9,790 bases of DNA from Kouleothrix aurantiaca (lineage in GTDB: Bacteria > Chloroflexota > Chloroflexia > Chloroflexales > Roseiflexaceae). The position numbers and the translations under genes were made by a program. The notes beneath the pieces were generated by a model. The model ran no database searches. It saw only the letters and a list, made by a program, of their open reading frames with translations, and had not been told where the DNA came from. Positions 1 to 5,905 of the stretch are shown in pieces (position 1 is the stretch's first letter; every line of letters starts with the position of its first letter). The stretch lies in assembly GCA_001399705.1 (NCBI GenBank), contig LJCR01000045.1, positions 1-9,790 of the forward strand, written 5' to 3'.

Positions 1-2
1 CG

Positions 3-1214
3 GACAAGTACGCCGATGCCTGGCTGCCGAGCCCGCTCTTGGCCCGCTGGCAGCGGGTGGTCATCCAGCACGCGGCGGGTGTGGCGCAGTCCTGGCGCAC
101 CAACCGCGAGCGCGCCGAGCAAGCGTACCTGGACGAGCTGGCCGAGTATCAGGCACAGGCCGACCAAGAGCGCCCCGCCCCAACCTGGCAGGAGTGGCAG
201 ACCCCCACCCTCAAGCAAACTGTCATGCAGACCAACGCTAACGTGGTCGCGCTGGAGCTGTCCGAAGACAGCACGTTCGATTATTGGCTGCGCATCAGCA
301 CGCTGGACAAGGGGTCGCCCATCCGGCTGCCAATCAAACTCGCCGCCTATCATCGGCGACAGCTCGACGGCAAGCGCATCAACACCAGCATGACGCTCAC
401 GCGCAAGTTGTCCGGCTGGTGGCTGACGCTGACGCTGAACGAGCAGATCGCCGCGACCACCACTGATGAATCGCCCGTCGTCGGGGTGGATGTAGGCATC
501 GCAAACTTCCTGACGACCTCGACCGGCAAGCGCTACGGCACGTTCCACGGCAAGCTCGCTCACCGGCATAAGCTGGATCGCGAAAAACGCCGCCGGAAGG
601 CCAGGCTGCGCGCCTGCCTGAAAAAGAAGGGCGTCGCACGTCTGCCATCGCTCACTAATCAACGCCTGGCCCGCCACGTCCGGCAGGAGATCAACCGGGC
701 GGTCAACCAGTTTTACGCCGATCATGCGGGCCATCAGGTTGCCTATGAAGACCTGGACGTGCGCACGATGCGCTTTCGCGCTAGGCGCATGAACGCCTAC
801 CTGTACGCCAGCAATCTGGCCCACCTGCCTCGGCAGATCGCCTGGGGCGCGAAGAAGCGCGGGCAGACCGCCCAGGCAGGTTGGGCTGCCTACTCGTCTC
901 AAGAATGCCCGCGCTGCCATTTTGTATCCCGTGCCAACCGGCCTGAGCAGCAGACGTTCTGGTGCCAGTCGTGCTGCTTGCAGCTCAATGCCGACGAGAA
1001 CGCAGCAATCAACCATCAGGCCCGCTTCCGTGACCGCGAGATGCAGGCATGTCGCAGCAAGGAGGCTGTCAAAGCCCTGCTCGACACCCGGCATGTCGCC
1101 TACCGTGAACAAACGGCTCGTCGTAGTCGAGCCGCCCGCCGAGAACCCACCTTCGGGTGCGAAAGCATAAGCGGTCAATCCGGCGTAGGTGAACATCAAC
1201 GCCTGGCGTCATAA
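3..1214 (+). CDS. tnpB: TnpB, IS200/IS605-family RNA-guided nuclease (5' end outside window)
   Basis: TnpB is a transposon-encoded nuclease that uses an omega RNA, made from the element's right end, to cut DNA beside a short motif; this helps the element persist. The frame is open from the left edge, so the N-terminus is missing; a TTG at 39 is only an internal codon. Visible landmarks are RuvC-I GVDVG (Asp codon 489-491), an arginine/lysine-rich stretch around 573-630, RuvC-II YEDL (Glu codon 747-749), a CPRC...CQSC zinc finger (about 906-974) and RuvC-III NADEN (Asp codon 993-995). All catalytic residues are therefore present. The last ~60 residues after RuvC-III look unconserved and lie over the predicted omega RNA, as is usual for tnpB. 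No tnpA is visible, though one could lie to the left. Family assignment is very sure; activity is inferred. Confidence 0.93.
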   Translation, partial: DKYADAWLPSPLLARWQRVVIQHAAGVAQSWRTNRERAEQAYLDELAEYQAQADQERPAPTWQEWQTPTLKQTVMQTNANVVALELSEDSTFDYWLRISTLDKGSPIRLPIKLAAYHRRQLDGKRINTSMTLTRKLSGWWLTLTLNEQIAATTTDESPVVGVDVGIANFLTTSTGKRYGTFHGKLAHRHKLDREKRRRKARLRACLKKKGVARLPSLTNQRLARHVRQEINRAVNQFYADHAGHQVAYEDLDVRTMRFRARRMNAYLYASNLAHLPRQIAWGAKKRGQTAQAGWAAYSSQECPRCHFVSRANRPEQQTFWCQSCCLQLNADENAAINHQARFRDREMQACRSKEAVKALLDTRHVAYREQTARRSRAARREPTFGCESISGQSGVGEHQRLAS

Positions 1215-1240
1215 AGCGCTATGGCGTTGGTAACTATTAT
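1085..1240 (+). ncRNA. Predicted TnpB omega (right-end guide) RNA
   Basis: The 3' end of tnpB and the bases after its stop contain stacked hairpins not needed for coding. They are CGGCTCG/CGAGCCG with a 7-nt loop (1114-1134), CACC-TTCG-GGTG with a UUCG tetraloop (1148-1159), and a long terminal hairpin (1195-1231). In TnpB elements the omega RNA scaffold lies exactly here, overlapping the C-terminal codons, and its guide is the ~16-20 nt just beyond the element's right end. The guide would then be taken from roughly 1235-1260. The ends given are approximate and the 3' boundary is not resolved. The call rests on position and folding by eye. Confidence 0.55.
1195..1231 (+). mobile_element. IS200/IS605-type right-end subterminal hairpin with a bulged T
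   Basis: ATCAACGCC-TGGCG (1195-1208) pairs with CGCTA-T-GGCGTTGGT (1217-1231) across an 8-nt loop. One unpaired T at 1222 and a few G-T pairs interrupt the stem. Imperfect hairpins with one bulged base near both ends are what the TnpA HUH transposase of this family recognises. The hairpin spans the tnpB stop codon, so the right end of the element should lie just beyond about 1231. The left end is outside the window. Confidence 0.55.
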
Positions 1241-1269
1241 CAGCACATCTGTACGTGAAAGGCCGCGCG

Positions 1270-1863
1270 ATGCCACCCTGGCTGAATTTGGAAAACGCCA
1301 TCTCGGCGCTGATCATCTTGCCGCTGCTCCTCCTCGGCGTCGTGGCCAAGGCCGCGTCACTGGGCGCGCCCGGCCGCTTCAGGCAGCGCTTCAAAGAACT
1401 GTTCTGGCCGATGGCGCGGGTGATGCTGGCGATGACCGGCGCGGCGGGGTGCGGCCTGCTCTGCTATCTCGGCCTGTACACGCTTGGCGTTACGGATCTA
1501 CCATGGTTCCAGACACTCGCGCGCTGGACAGTTATCCTGGTGTTCGGTGGATTCGTGTTAGGTATCGCCGGCTACGGCATCTACTCGCTGATCACCGACC
1601 CGCGCGCGCTGATGCGCCAGTATATGAGCGACAACCCTGAAGTTCACGAGGACGCCGAGTTCGCAGTGCTCAAGCTCCACTTTCTGTGGGTCGGCGGCTC
1701 GCTGGTCGGCACGATTGGCAGCATCACCTCGGGCAGTGTTATCCCCGCGGTCATCTGCGCGGCAGTCCTCTGGTTCGGCGTGCGCTCGGCTGTGCGCGCG
1801 TACCGCGCGAACCAGGAGTGGCACCGGCGCCACCCGGACGTCGCGCGGCGCCCCGAACAATAG
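1270..1863 (+). CDS. Multi-pass membrane protein of unknown function
   Basis: A 197-residue protein I do not recognise. Hydrophobic segments lie near residues 10-30, 50-73, 84-108 and 133-172 (the last may be two short helices). The loop between the third and fourth is polar and acidic (about 110-132), and the C-terminal tail is strongly basic (about 172-197). This predicts a 4-5 helix inner-membrane protein. I chose ATG 1270 because GAAAGG (1257-1262) sits 7 nt upstream; an in-frame GTG at 1255 would add five residues but has no Shine-Dalgarno sequence. The gene begins about 40 bp after the TnpB right-end hairpin, so the element inserted just upstream and may have separated it from its native promoter. 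No link to the downstream RtcB genes is evident, because a separate promoter follows at 1958. Confidence 0.75.
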   Translation: MPPWLNLENAISALIILPLLLLGVVAKAASLGAPGRFRQRFKELFWPMARVMLAMTGAAGCGLLCYLGLYTLGVTDLPWFQTLARWTVILVFGGFVLGIAGYGIYSLITDPRALMRQYMSDNPEVHEDAEFAVLKLHFLWVGGSLVGTIGSITSGSVIPAVICAAVLWFGVRSAVRAYRANQEWHRRHPDVARRPEQ

Positions 1864-1957
1864 TACCCAGCGCGCTTACGCACGACGGTCAATCCCTGCG
1901 GTCGCAGCCGAGGCAGGTCGGCCGTGCGCGCCTGCTCGTAAACGTCCTAATATTTAC

Positions 1958-1986
1958 TTGACAAAAGTATCATAATATGATATTAT
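1958..1986 (+). promoter_or_regulatory. Consensus sigma-70 promoter of the RtcB gene run
   Basis: A perfect -35 TTGACA (1958-1963), a 17-bp spacer and a -10 TATTAT (1981-1986) predict a start near 1992-1994, about 45 nt upstream of the first gene. It lies in an AT-rich island that contrasts sharply with its GC-rich surroundings. Operator-like repeats overlap it, so it is probably strong but repressed by default. Confidence 0.8.
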
Positions 1987-2010
1987 ACAAACATATCATG
2001 ATACTTTTGT
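1961..2010. promoter_or_regulatory. Compound operator: inverted repeats built from four TATCAT half-sites
   Basis: Outer 13-bp perfect arms ACAAAAGTATCAT (1961-1973) and ATGATACTTTTGT (1998-2010) flank the -10 region. Inside, TATCAT occurs at 1968-1973 and 1994-1999, and its complement ATGATA at 1977-1982 and 1998-2003. This gives TATCAT-AAT-ATGATA in the promoter spacer and the 10-bp palindrome TATCATGATA at the predicted start site. The layout suits a dimeric repressor binding two operators cooperatively. I cannot name the regulator, and no obvious regulator gene is adjacent. Confidence 0.7.
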
Positions 2011-2036
2011 AAAGACACTGCCGGAGGACGTTACCG

Positions 2037-2318
2037 ATGACCACCCAGCCAGCAACACAGCCCGTTCCGGTTGTCCACCCGTTGACGATCGCCGTTGCGC
2101 AGCGCGTTTCCAGTCTCAGCTACCTCCACCGGTCGACGCTGGAAGGCGCGATCGAGGCGGTCGCGCACGTGACCTGCACGACCATCACGCCCGAGGAGCG
2201 CGCGACTATTCGCGGCCAGGTAGCGCTGGTGCTGGTCCGCACCGGCTGGCAGCTCAGCGAGGCGGAGCTGGCCGAGGCGCGGGCAGCCGCGATTGCCTTT
2301 GGCCAGGCGGGAATATAA
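2037..2318 (+). CDS. Small protein of unknown function, first gene of the RtcB run
   Basis: A 93-residue protein, not recognised. It is alanine-rich and predicted largely helical, with a proline/threonine-rich N-terminus (residues 1-15) and a C-terminal helix rich in Glu/Ala (about 75-93). There is no transmembrane segment, signal peptide or clear helix-turn-helix. The start is well supported: ATG 2037 follows GGAGG (2023-2027) by 9 nt, and the promoter and operator lie directly upstream. A 34-codon ORF begins 2 nt after its stop, suggesting translational coupling. Its position as leader gene behind a repeat-covered promoter would suit an autoregulator or antitoxin-like protein, but nothing in the sequence proves this. 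Confidence 0.7.
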   Translation: MTTQPATQPVPVVHPLTIAVAQRVSSLSYLHRSTLEGAIEAVAHVTCTTITPEERATIRGQVALVLVRTGWQLSEAELAEARAAAIAFGQAGI

Positions 2319-2320
2319 CG

Positions 2321-2425
2321 ATGCGCGCATTCATGCAGCAGTTTGAGCGCGCGCAGCGCGCCTTCTCCGCGGCCTACCTGGAGTGCGGCATCCGCTTCTG
2401 GATGTGGCTGATCGATAGTTCCTAA
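2321..2425 (+). CDS. 34-residue small ORF, coupled to the preceding gene
   Basis: ATG 2321 starts 2 nt after the TAA of the 93-aa gene and runs to TAA 2423-2425. The product begins MRAFMQQFERAQRAF, is basic and amphipathic in its first half, and is aromatic near the end (FWMWL). Codon use is GC-rich, like its neighbours. The stop codon falls at the proposed left boundary of the IscB element. The ORF could therefore be a complete small gene or the front of a gene cut by the insertion. The same bases also lie where the IscB guide should be copied from. Confidence 0.45.
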   Translation: MRAFMQQFERAQRAFSAAYLECGIRFWMWLIDSS

Positions 2426-2426
2426 A

Positions 2427-2452
2427 AGTCATGTGTTTTATCACATGGGACT
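2427..2452 (+). repeat. Left-end hairpin of the IscB element
   Basis: AGTCATGTG (2427-2435) pairs with CACAT-GG-GACT (2442-2452) across the loop TTTTAT, leaving a two-base GG bulge at 2447-2448. A bulged subterminal hairpin at this place fits the transposase recognition structure. It may also form the first stem of the omega RNA. Confidence 0.5.
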
Positions 2453-2640
2453 GATGGAACTACCAGCGGCCCCGCACGGGGAGCAGTTCGATGGGTCAAC
2501 ACACCTACGGATGTTGTTCCAGTCTGTAGCTCTGTGGCTTCGGTTTAAGGGTAGCCGAAAGGTGAAGGTGACCGAAGCACGACAAGCCCATTGAACACTC
2601 GCGAGGAGCATCTCACTCCGCAAGGAGGGCTTACAGCCAC
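2428..2640 (+). ncRNA. HEARO / IscB omega RNA
   Basis: The roughly 210 bases before iscB have no coding character but fold well. There is CCCC-GCAC-GGGG (2470-2481), CAACA/TGTTG (2497-2516) and a long stem GCTTCGGT/ACCGAAGC (2537-2544 with 2571-2578). The closing stem AAGCCC/GGGCTT (2584-2589 with 2627-2632) surrounds a GNRA hairpin CTCC-GCAA-GGAG (2616-2627). The RNA ends in GGGCTTACAGCC directly before the iscB ATG, which matches the known arrangement of HEARO RNAs. HEARO guides IscB to DNA; its guide is the ~16 nt at the 5' end, copied from the left flank, here about 2408-2427. The iscB ribosome binding site lies in the 3' part of this RNA. Confidence 0.85.
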
Positions 2641-3870
2641 ATGAAGGTCTTTGTTCGCAACCAGGACGGCACCCCATTGATGCCCTGTACCCCTGCCAAA
2701 GCGCGCAAGCTGCTGCGGGCGGGCAAGGCACGCGTGGTCGCCCACACGCCTTTCACGATCCAGCTAGGGTGGCAATGTGAGGGGCAGGTGCAGGCGGTGG
2801 TGGTCGGGATCGACAAGGGCAGCAGCGTGACGGGCATCAGTTGTGTCGGTAACGGAGCAGTCCTGCTGGCCGCCGAGATCCACCACCGCCGCGATGTGAA
2901 AGACAAGCTCGACACCCGCCGCGCGCACCGCCGCAGCCGGCGGTTGCGCAAATGGTACCGGCCAGCGCGCTTTCTCAACCGGGCATCCAGCAAACGAAGC
3001 GGGCGGCTGCCTTCCAGCATCAAAACCAATGTGGAGGAAGTGATCCGGGTGGTGCGTCAGCTTCCGCTGCCGATCAGCCAGATCGTGGCCGAGGACGTGC
3101 AGGTCGACATTGCACGGCTGAACGACTCGACGCTCCGTGGCAGCCGCTACCAGGACCCGAACCGGCTGGATGAGAACCTGCGGATCGCCTGCCTGATGCG
3201 GGATAGGTATACCTGCCGGCACTGCGGCACGCGCAATTGCCGACTGGAGGCGCACCACATCGTCTACCGCGAGCATGGCGGCAAGGACACGCTCGCCAAC
3301 CTGTTGACGCTGTGCGAACGCTGTCACGAGAAGGTTCACGCCAGTACAATCACCCTGAAAGTGACTGGTGTGAGCGGGCAGTTCGACCAGATCGCCCAGC
3401 GGAGTATGCAGGGCAAAACGTATCTCTATACGACCCTCGGTGCGACCGTCCCACTCACGACGGTGTTCGGCTACGAGACCAGCGCTTTTCGGAAACGAAG
3501 GGGGCTGGCAAAGACGCATACGGCTGACGCGTTGTGTGTTGCCACGCTCGGGAGTGGTGAGATAGTCACCCCTGACTGTCCCAACACCTACCGGATCGCT
3601 TTCCGGCCCCGGCAGACCAGGAGGCAGTTTCACGATCTCCCGCGCAAGGGCTTGGGACGCGTGCGCTATCAGGTACACGAGGAGCTGGCGGGCTTTCGGA
3701 AGGGAGACATCGTACGAGTGAAGGGTCGCTGGGTCAAGCAGATCAACAGCATCTACTCGAACGGGCTTGTGGCATTCAAGCGGGTGCCTGGTGAGCCCGC
3801 CACCGCGCGCCCGCGAAATTGCCGTTTACTGGAGCGCGGGCGCACTATCGTGTGGGAGCAGGTGGTATAA
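2641..3870 (+). CDS. iscB: IscB, HEARO-guided RuvC/HNH nuclease
   Basis: IscB is the ancestor-type relative of Cas9; with its omega RNA it cuts double-stranded DNA. The 409-residue protein is full length and intact. Domains in order: an N-terminal PLMP domain (PLMP at 12-15), RuvC-I GIDKGSS (D58), an arginine-rich bridge helix (about 93-114), RuvC-II IVAEDV (E151), and an HNH domain with CRHC and CERC zinc pairs (C192, C195, C225, C228) and AHHI (H205/H206). RuvC-III is KTHTADA (H293, D296), followed by a C-terminal region with an SH3-like segment (about 345-405). Both nuclease centres are complete, so two-strand cutting is expected. AAGGAGG (2622-2628) lies 12 nt before ATG 2641, inside an RNA hairpin. 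Length is at the compact end for the family. The gene is in the same direction as its host operon and could be co-transcribed with it. Confidence 0.96.
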   Translation: MKVFVRNQDGTPLMPCTPAKARKLLRAGKARVVAHTPFTIQLGWQCEGQVQAVVVGIDKGSSVTGISCVGNGAVLLAAEIHHRRDVKDKLDTRRAHRRSRRLRKWYRPARFLNRASSKRSGRLPSSIKTNVEEVIRVVRQLPLPISQIVAEDVQVDIARLNDSTLRGSRYQDPNRLDENLRIACLMRDRYTCRHCGTRNCRLEAHHIVYREHGGKDTLANLLTLCERCHEKVHASTITLKVTGVSGQFDQIAQRSMQGKTYLYTTLGATVPLTTVFGYETSAFRKRRGLAKTHTADALCVATLGSGEIVTPDCPNTYRIAFRPRQTRRQFHDLPRKGLGRVRYQVHEELAGFRKGDIVRVKGRWVKQINSIYSNGLVAFKRVPGEPATARPRNCRLLERGRTIVWEQVV

Positions 3871-3895
3871 AACGCAAGAGAACGCAAGAGAACGC
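3871..3895 (+). repeat. Two and a half copies of a 10-bp tandem repeat in a leader region
   Basis: AACGCAAGAG occurs at 3871-3880 and 3881-3890, followed by AACGC (3891-3895), directly before ATG 3897. The AAGAG units may serve as weak ribosome binding sites. The leader of rtcB ends similarly (GCAGGAAACGCT before ATG 4314), so the repeat may have arisen by slippage of a native leader. In the proposed element model, the right boundary falls at its first bases. Confidence 0.6.
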
Positions 3896-3896
3896 T

Positions 3897-4286
3897 ATGG
3901 TTCAAGGGAACGATAACAATACGATCGCGGACGCCATCGTGGCAGGCATCACCCCCTTGATCGGGCAGATCGCCTTCCTGTACCGGATGACGCAGATGCG
4001 CAGCGCGGTCGTTTCGTTCGGTCCGTGGGGTGGTTTGTATGCGCATGGTACCTATGCCTACCGCGTCTGTCTCGGCTTCGTCGCGATCACATGGCTGCCG
4101 CTCGACGTGGACGCGGTGCTGGCTGATATAGGAACGGGCGCGCCGCGGCATTTTGGCCTGAGCGTCCTGCTCTCGCGCAGCGAGCGTCAGGTCGGCGCCT
4201 ACACAGGCTACGCGCTACGTCTCTGGGACAGCGACTGCGCGGTCGCGCTGCTCCTGGTGGATATTGATGATATTTGGGGCTCGTGA
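3897..4286 (+). CDS. Protein of unknown function upstream of rtcB
   Basis: A 129-residue protein, not recognised. It has a short polar N-terminus (MVQGNDNN), a hydrophobic stretch around residues 10-28, further apolar segments near 55-75, and a C-terminus ending in an apolar-acidic run (LLLVDIDDIWGS). It could be a compact soluble alpha/beta domain or weakly membrane-associated; the hydrophobic runs are too short to be sure. ATG 3897 was chosen because the in-frame ATG at 3819 lies inside iscB. The gene is 27 nt upstream of rtcB, and the two leaders are alike, so they probably share an mRNA. Without the IscB element it would follow the 34-codon ORF by about 26 nt. Confidence 0.7.
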   Translation: MVQGNDNNTIADAIVAGITPLIGQIAFLYRMTQMRSAVVSFGPWGGLYAHGTYAYRVCLGFVAITWLPLDVDAVLADIGTGAPRHFGLSVLLSRSERQVGAYTGYALRLWDSDCAVALLLVDIDDIWGS

Positions 4287-4313
4287 TCGGGTGCGACGCC
4301 CGCAGGAAACGCT

Positions 4314-5828
4314 ATGACGAACCATCGCAAAACTGACTATCGGCTGCGGCGGCTGGACGCCAACCGGCTCGAACTGCCCAACGATTACGGCATTCCGGTG
4401 CGGATCTTCGCCAACGACGGCGTGCCGATCGAGCGCGCCGCAGTCGACGAGTTGCTCGGCCTGCTTGAGCTTCGGGAGACGATCGCCCGGATGCGCGAGG
4501 CGGCGCCCGAGCTGTTCGACGGCGACGCCTATCTGGAGGCGGTGTCGCTCTCCTCGGACTTCCACCGCGGCGCGGGCATCCCGATCGGCACGACGCTGAA
4601 GACGCGCGGCGTGGCCGTACCGCAGGCCGTCGGCACGGACGTGAACTGCGGCATGAGGGTGCATACGACCGGCCTCACCTACGACCAAGTGCAGGGCCGT
4701 CTCGACGCGCTGGAGCGCCCCGTCCGCCACATCTTCTTCGAGGGCGGTCGCCGGATTGGTCTGACGCCAATCCAGCGCGAGGCGATGCTGCACGAGGGTA
4801 TCCCCGGCCTGCTCCAATCCGATGCACTCAAAGATGAGGCGTGGCTGGCGGCGGCTGACGAATTGAACCGCATCAACGGCGGGGGCGGCGCGCCGACTGA
4901 TGTCCCGGCCATGTTCAATGACTACATTCGCGGCTCAGGTGGTTCAGGCGGTGTCACGTTTGACACCCAGATCGGGAGTCTAGGCGGGGGCAACCACTTT
5001 CTTGAGGTTAACATAATAATGAACATTCACGACCGCGCTACCGCGCACGCCTGGGGGTTGCGCGAGGGCCAGGTGGTGATCATGGTTCACACCGGCAGCC
5101 TGGGCCTGGGCCACACGGCCACCGCGGTCGGCAAGGCCGCGATGCGCGCGCTGCTGCCAAGCGGTATGTCGCTGCCAAACAACGGCATCACGGTGCTGCC
5201 GCTCGGCGAGCGCTGTGCGGAGACTCGGGCGGCGGTCAGGGCAGCCATCCAGACAGCGTCCAATTTCGCCTTCGCGAACAGGTTCTACCTGGCCCGGATG
5301 GCTATCCAGGCGCTGGAGCAGGAGATTGGCGAGGTCGGCGCGAGCCTGCTGTGGGACTCGCCGCACAACCTGCTGTGGGAGGAGGAGGACGGCGTAGTTG
5401 TCCACCGCAAGGGCTCGACGCCGGCGCGCAGCCCCGAGGCGCTGGCAAACACCGCGTTCCCATGGGGCGAGCCGGTCATCGTCCCGGGCTCGATGGGCGC
5501 GCCGAGTTTCATCCTGCGGAGCCTGGGCAACCCCGACGCGCTCTACAGCGCCTGCCACGGCGCCGGCCGGGCGCTCTCGCGCGGCGAGGCACAGCGTGGG
5601 TGCGACGCGGAGCTGGACGAGTTTCTGGCCCGCTTCCGGGTTGTCACACCCGTCGACCCGCGCCAAATCCGCGGCCGCGCCGACCTGGTCGAGGCTTGGA
5701 GGGCCGAACTCAAGCAGGAAGCCCCGTTTGCCTACAAAAACATTGGCCCCGTGATCGACACCCTGCGCGGCGCGGGAGTGGCCGAGCCAGTCGTTGAACT
5801 GCACCCGATTATGACGGTTAAGGGCTAG
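4314..5828 (+). CDS. rtcB: RtcB RNA ligase (GTP-dependent 3'-phosphate / 5'-OH ligase)
   Basis: RtcB joins a 2',3'-cyclic phosphate or 3'-phosphate RNA end to a 5'-OH end, using GTP and Mn2+, in tRNA splicing or repair of nuclease-cleaved RNA. The 504-residue protein has the whole active site: GTDVNCGM (D109, C112), GGGNHFLEV (N227, H228), MVHTGSLGLGH (H259), DSPHN (H351), VHRKGSTPA, PGSMG, CHGAGR with the histidine that should become guanylylated (H415), and a C-terminal VKG (K503). AGGA (4304-4307) lies 6 nt before ATG 4314. No archease, RtcA or sigma-54 regulator RtcR is in the window, so this is not the familiar rtcBA operon. Its partners are small unknown genes and a DUF5131-like protein, suggesting a specialised repair role. 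A 14-bp hairpin begins 2 nt after the stop. Confidence 0.95.
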   Translation: MTNHRKTDYRLRRLDANRLELPNDYGIPVRIFANDGVPIERAAVDELLGLLELRETIARMREAAPELFDGDAYLEAVSLSSDFHRGAGIPIGTTLKTRGVAVPQAVGTDVNCGMRVHTTGLTYDQVQGRLDALERPVRHIFFEGGRRIGLTPIQREAMLHEGIPGLLQSDALKDEAWLAAADELNRINGGGGAPTDVPAMFNDYIRGSGGSGGVTFDTQIGSLGGGNHFLEVNIIMNIHDRATAHAWGLREGQVVIMVHTGSLGLGHTATAVGKAAMRALLPSGMSLPNNGITVLPLGERCAETRAAVRAAIQTASNFAFANRFYLARMAIQALEQEIGEVGASLLWDSPHNLLWEEEDGVVVHRKGSTPARSPEALANTAFPWGEPVIVPGSMGAPSFILRSLGNPDALYSACHGAGRALSRGEAQRGCDAELDEFLARFRVVTPVDPRQIRGRADLVEAWRAELKQEAPFAYKNIGPVIDTLRGAGVAEPVVELHPIMTVKG

Positions 5829-5830
5829 GC

Positions 5831-5861
5831 TGAGTGCTGAGTGCTCAGCACCCAGCACTCA
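5831..5861. terminator. Hairpin abutting the rtcB stop (possible terminator or attenuator)
   Basis: TGAGTGCTGAGTGC (5831-5844) pairs with GCACCCAGCACTCA (5848-5861), with one A-C mismatch and the 3-nt loop TCA. The left arm is a tandem TGAGTGC heptamer. No clear T-run follows (TTCTGCC), so full intrinsic termination is uncertain. It may instead protect the rtcB mRNA 3' end or reduce read-through into the next gene. Confidence 0.5.
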
Positions 5862-5905
5862 TTCTGCCTGGCTATCAATTACCTGAAATGAGAGAGCGTG
5901 GCCCT

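Larger units (their letters stand above)
2428..3872 (+). mobile_element. IscB (IS200/IS605 superfamily) element, non-autonomous, HEARO RNA plus iscB
   Basis: The unit comprises a left-end hairpin, the HEARO/omega RNA and iscB, with no tnpA, so mobilisation would need a transposase in trans. The ends are proposed from TAAAA repeated at 2423-2427, just before the left hairpin, and at 3868-3872, overlapping the iscB stop. Elements of this superfamily have a short recognition sequence outside the left end and a similar one at the right end, and make no target duplication. Removing 2428-3872 brings the flanking small genes together with a 26-nt gap, which supports the model. Boundaries could be wrong by several bases. 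Confidence 0.6.

Noticed and set aside
2764..3678. Long minus-strand open frame opposite iscB
   Set aside because: It mirrors iscB codons; the plus strand has every IscB motif in order, and the antisense product has no recognisable pattern.
3819..3896. Earlier in-frame start for the 129-residue gene
   Set aside because: It lies inside iscB in another frame, and the leader immediately before ATG 3897 resembles that of rtcB.
4200..4313. Sigma-54 promoter upstream of rtcB, as in the enterobacterial rtcBA system
   Set aside because: No GG-N10-GC element that I trust and no RtcR gene; rtcB lies only 27 nt after the previous gene and is more likely co-transcribed.
4980..5858. Long minus-strand open frame opposite rtcB
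   Set aside because: A by-product of GC-rich coding in rtcB; the plus frame carries all RtcB active-site motifs.
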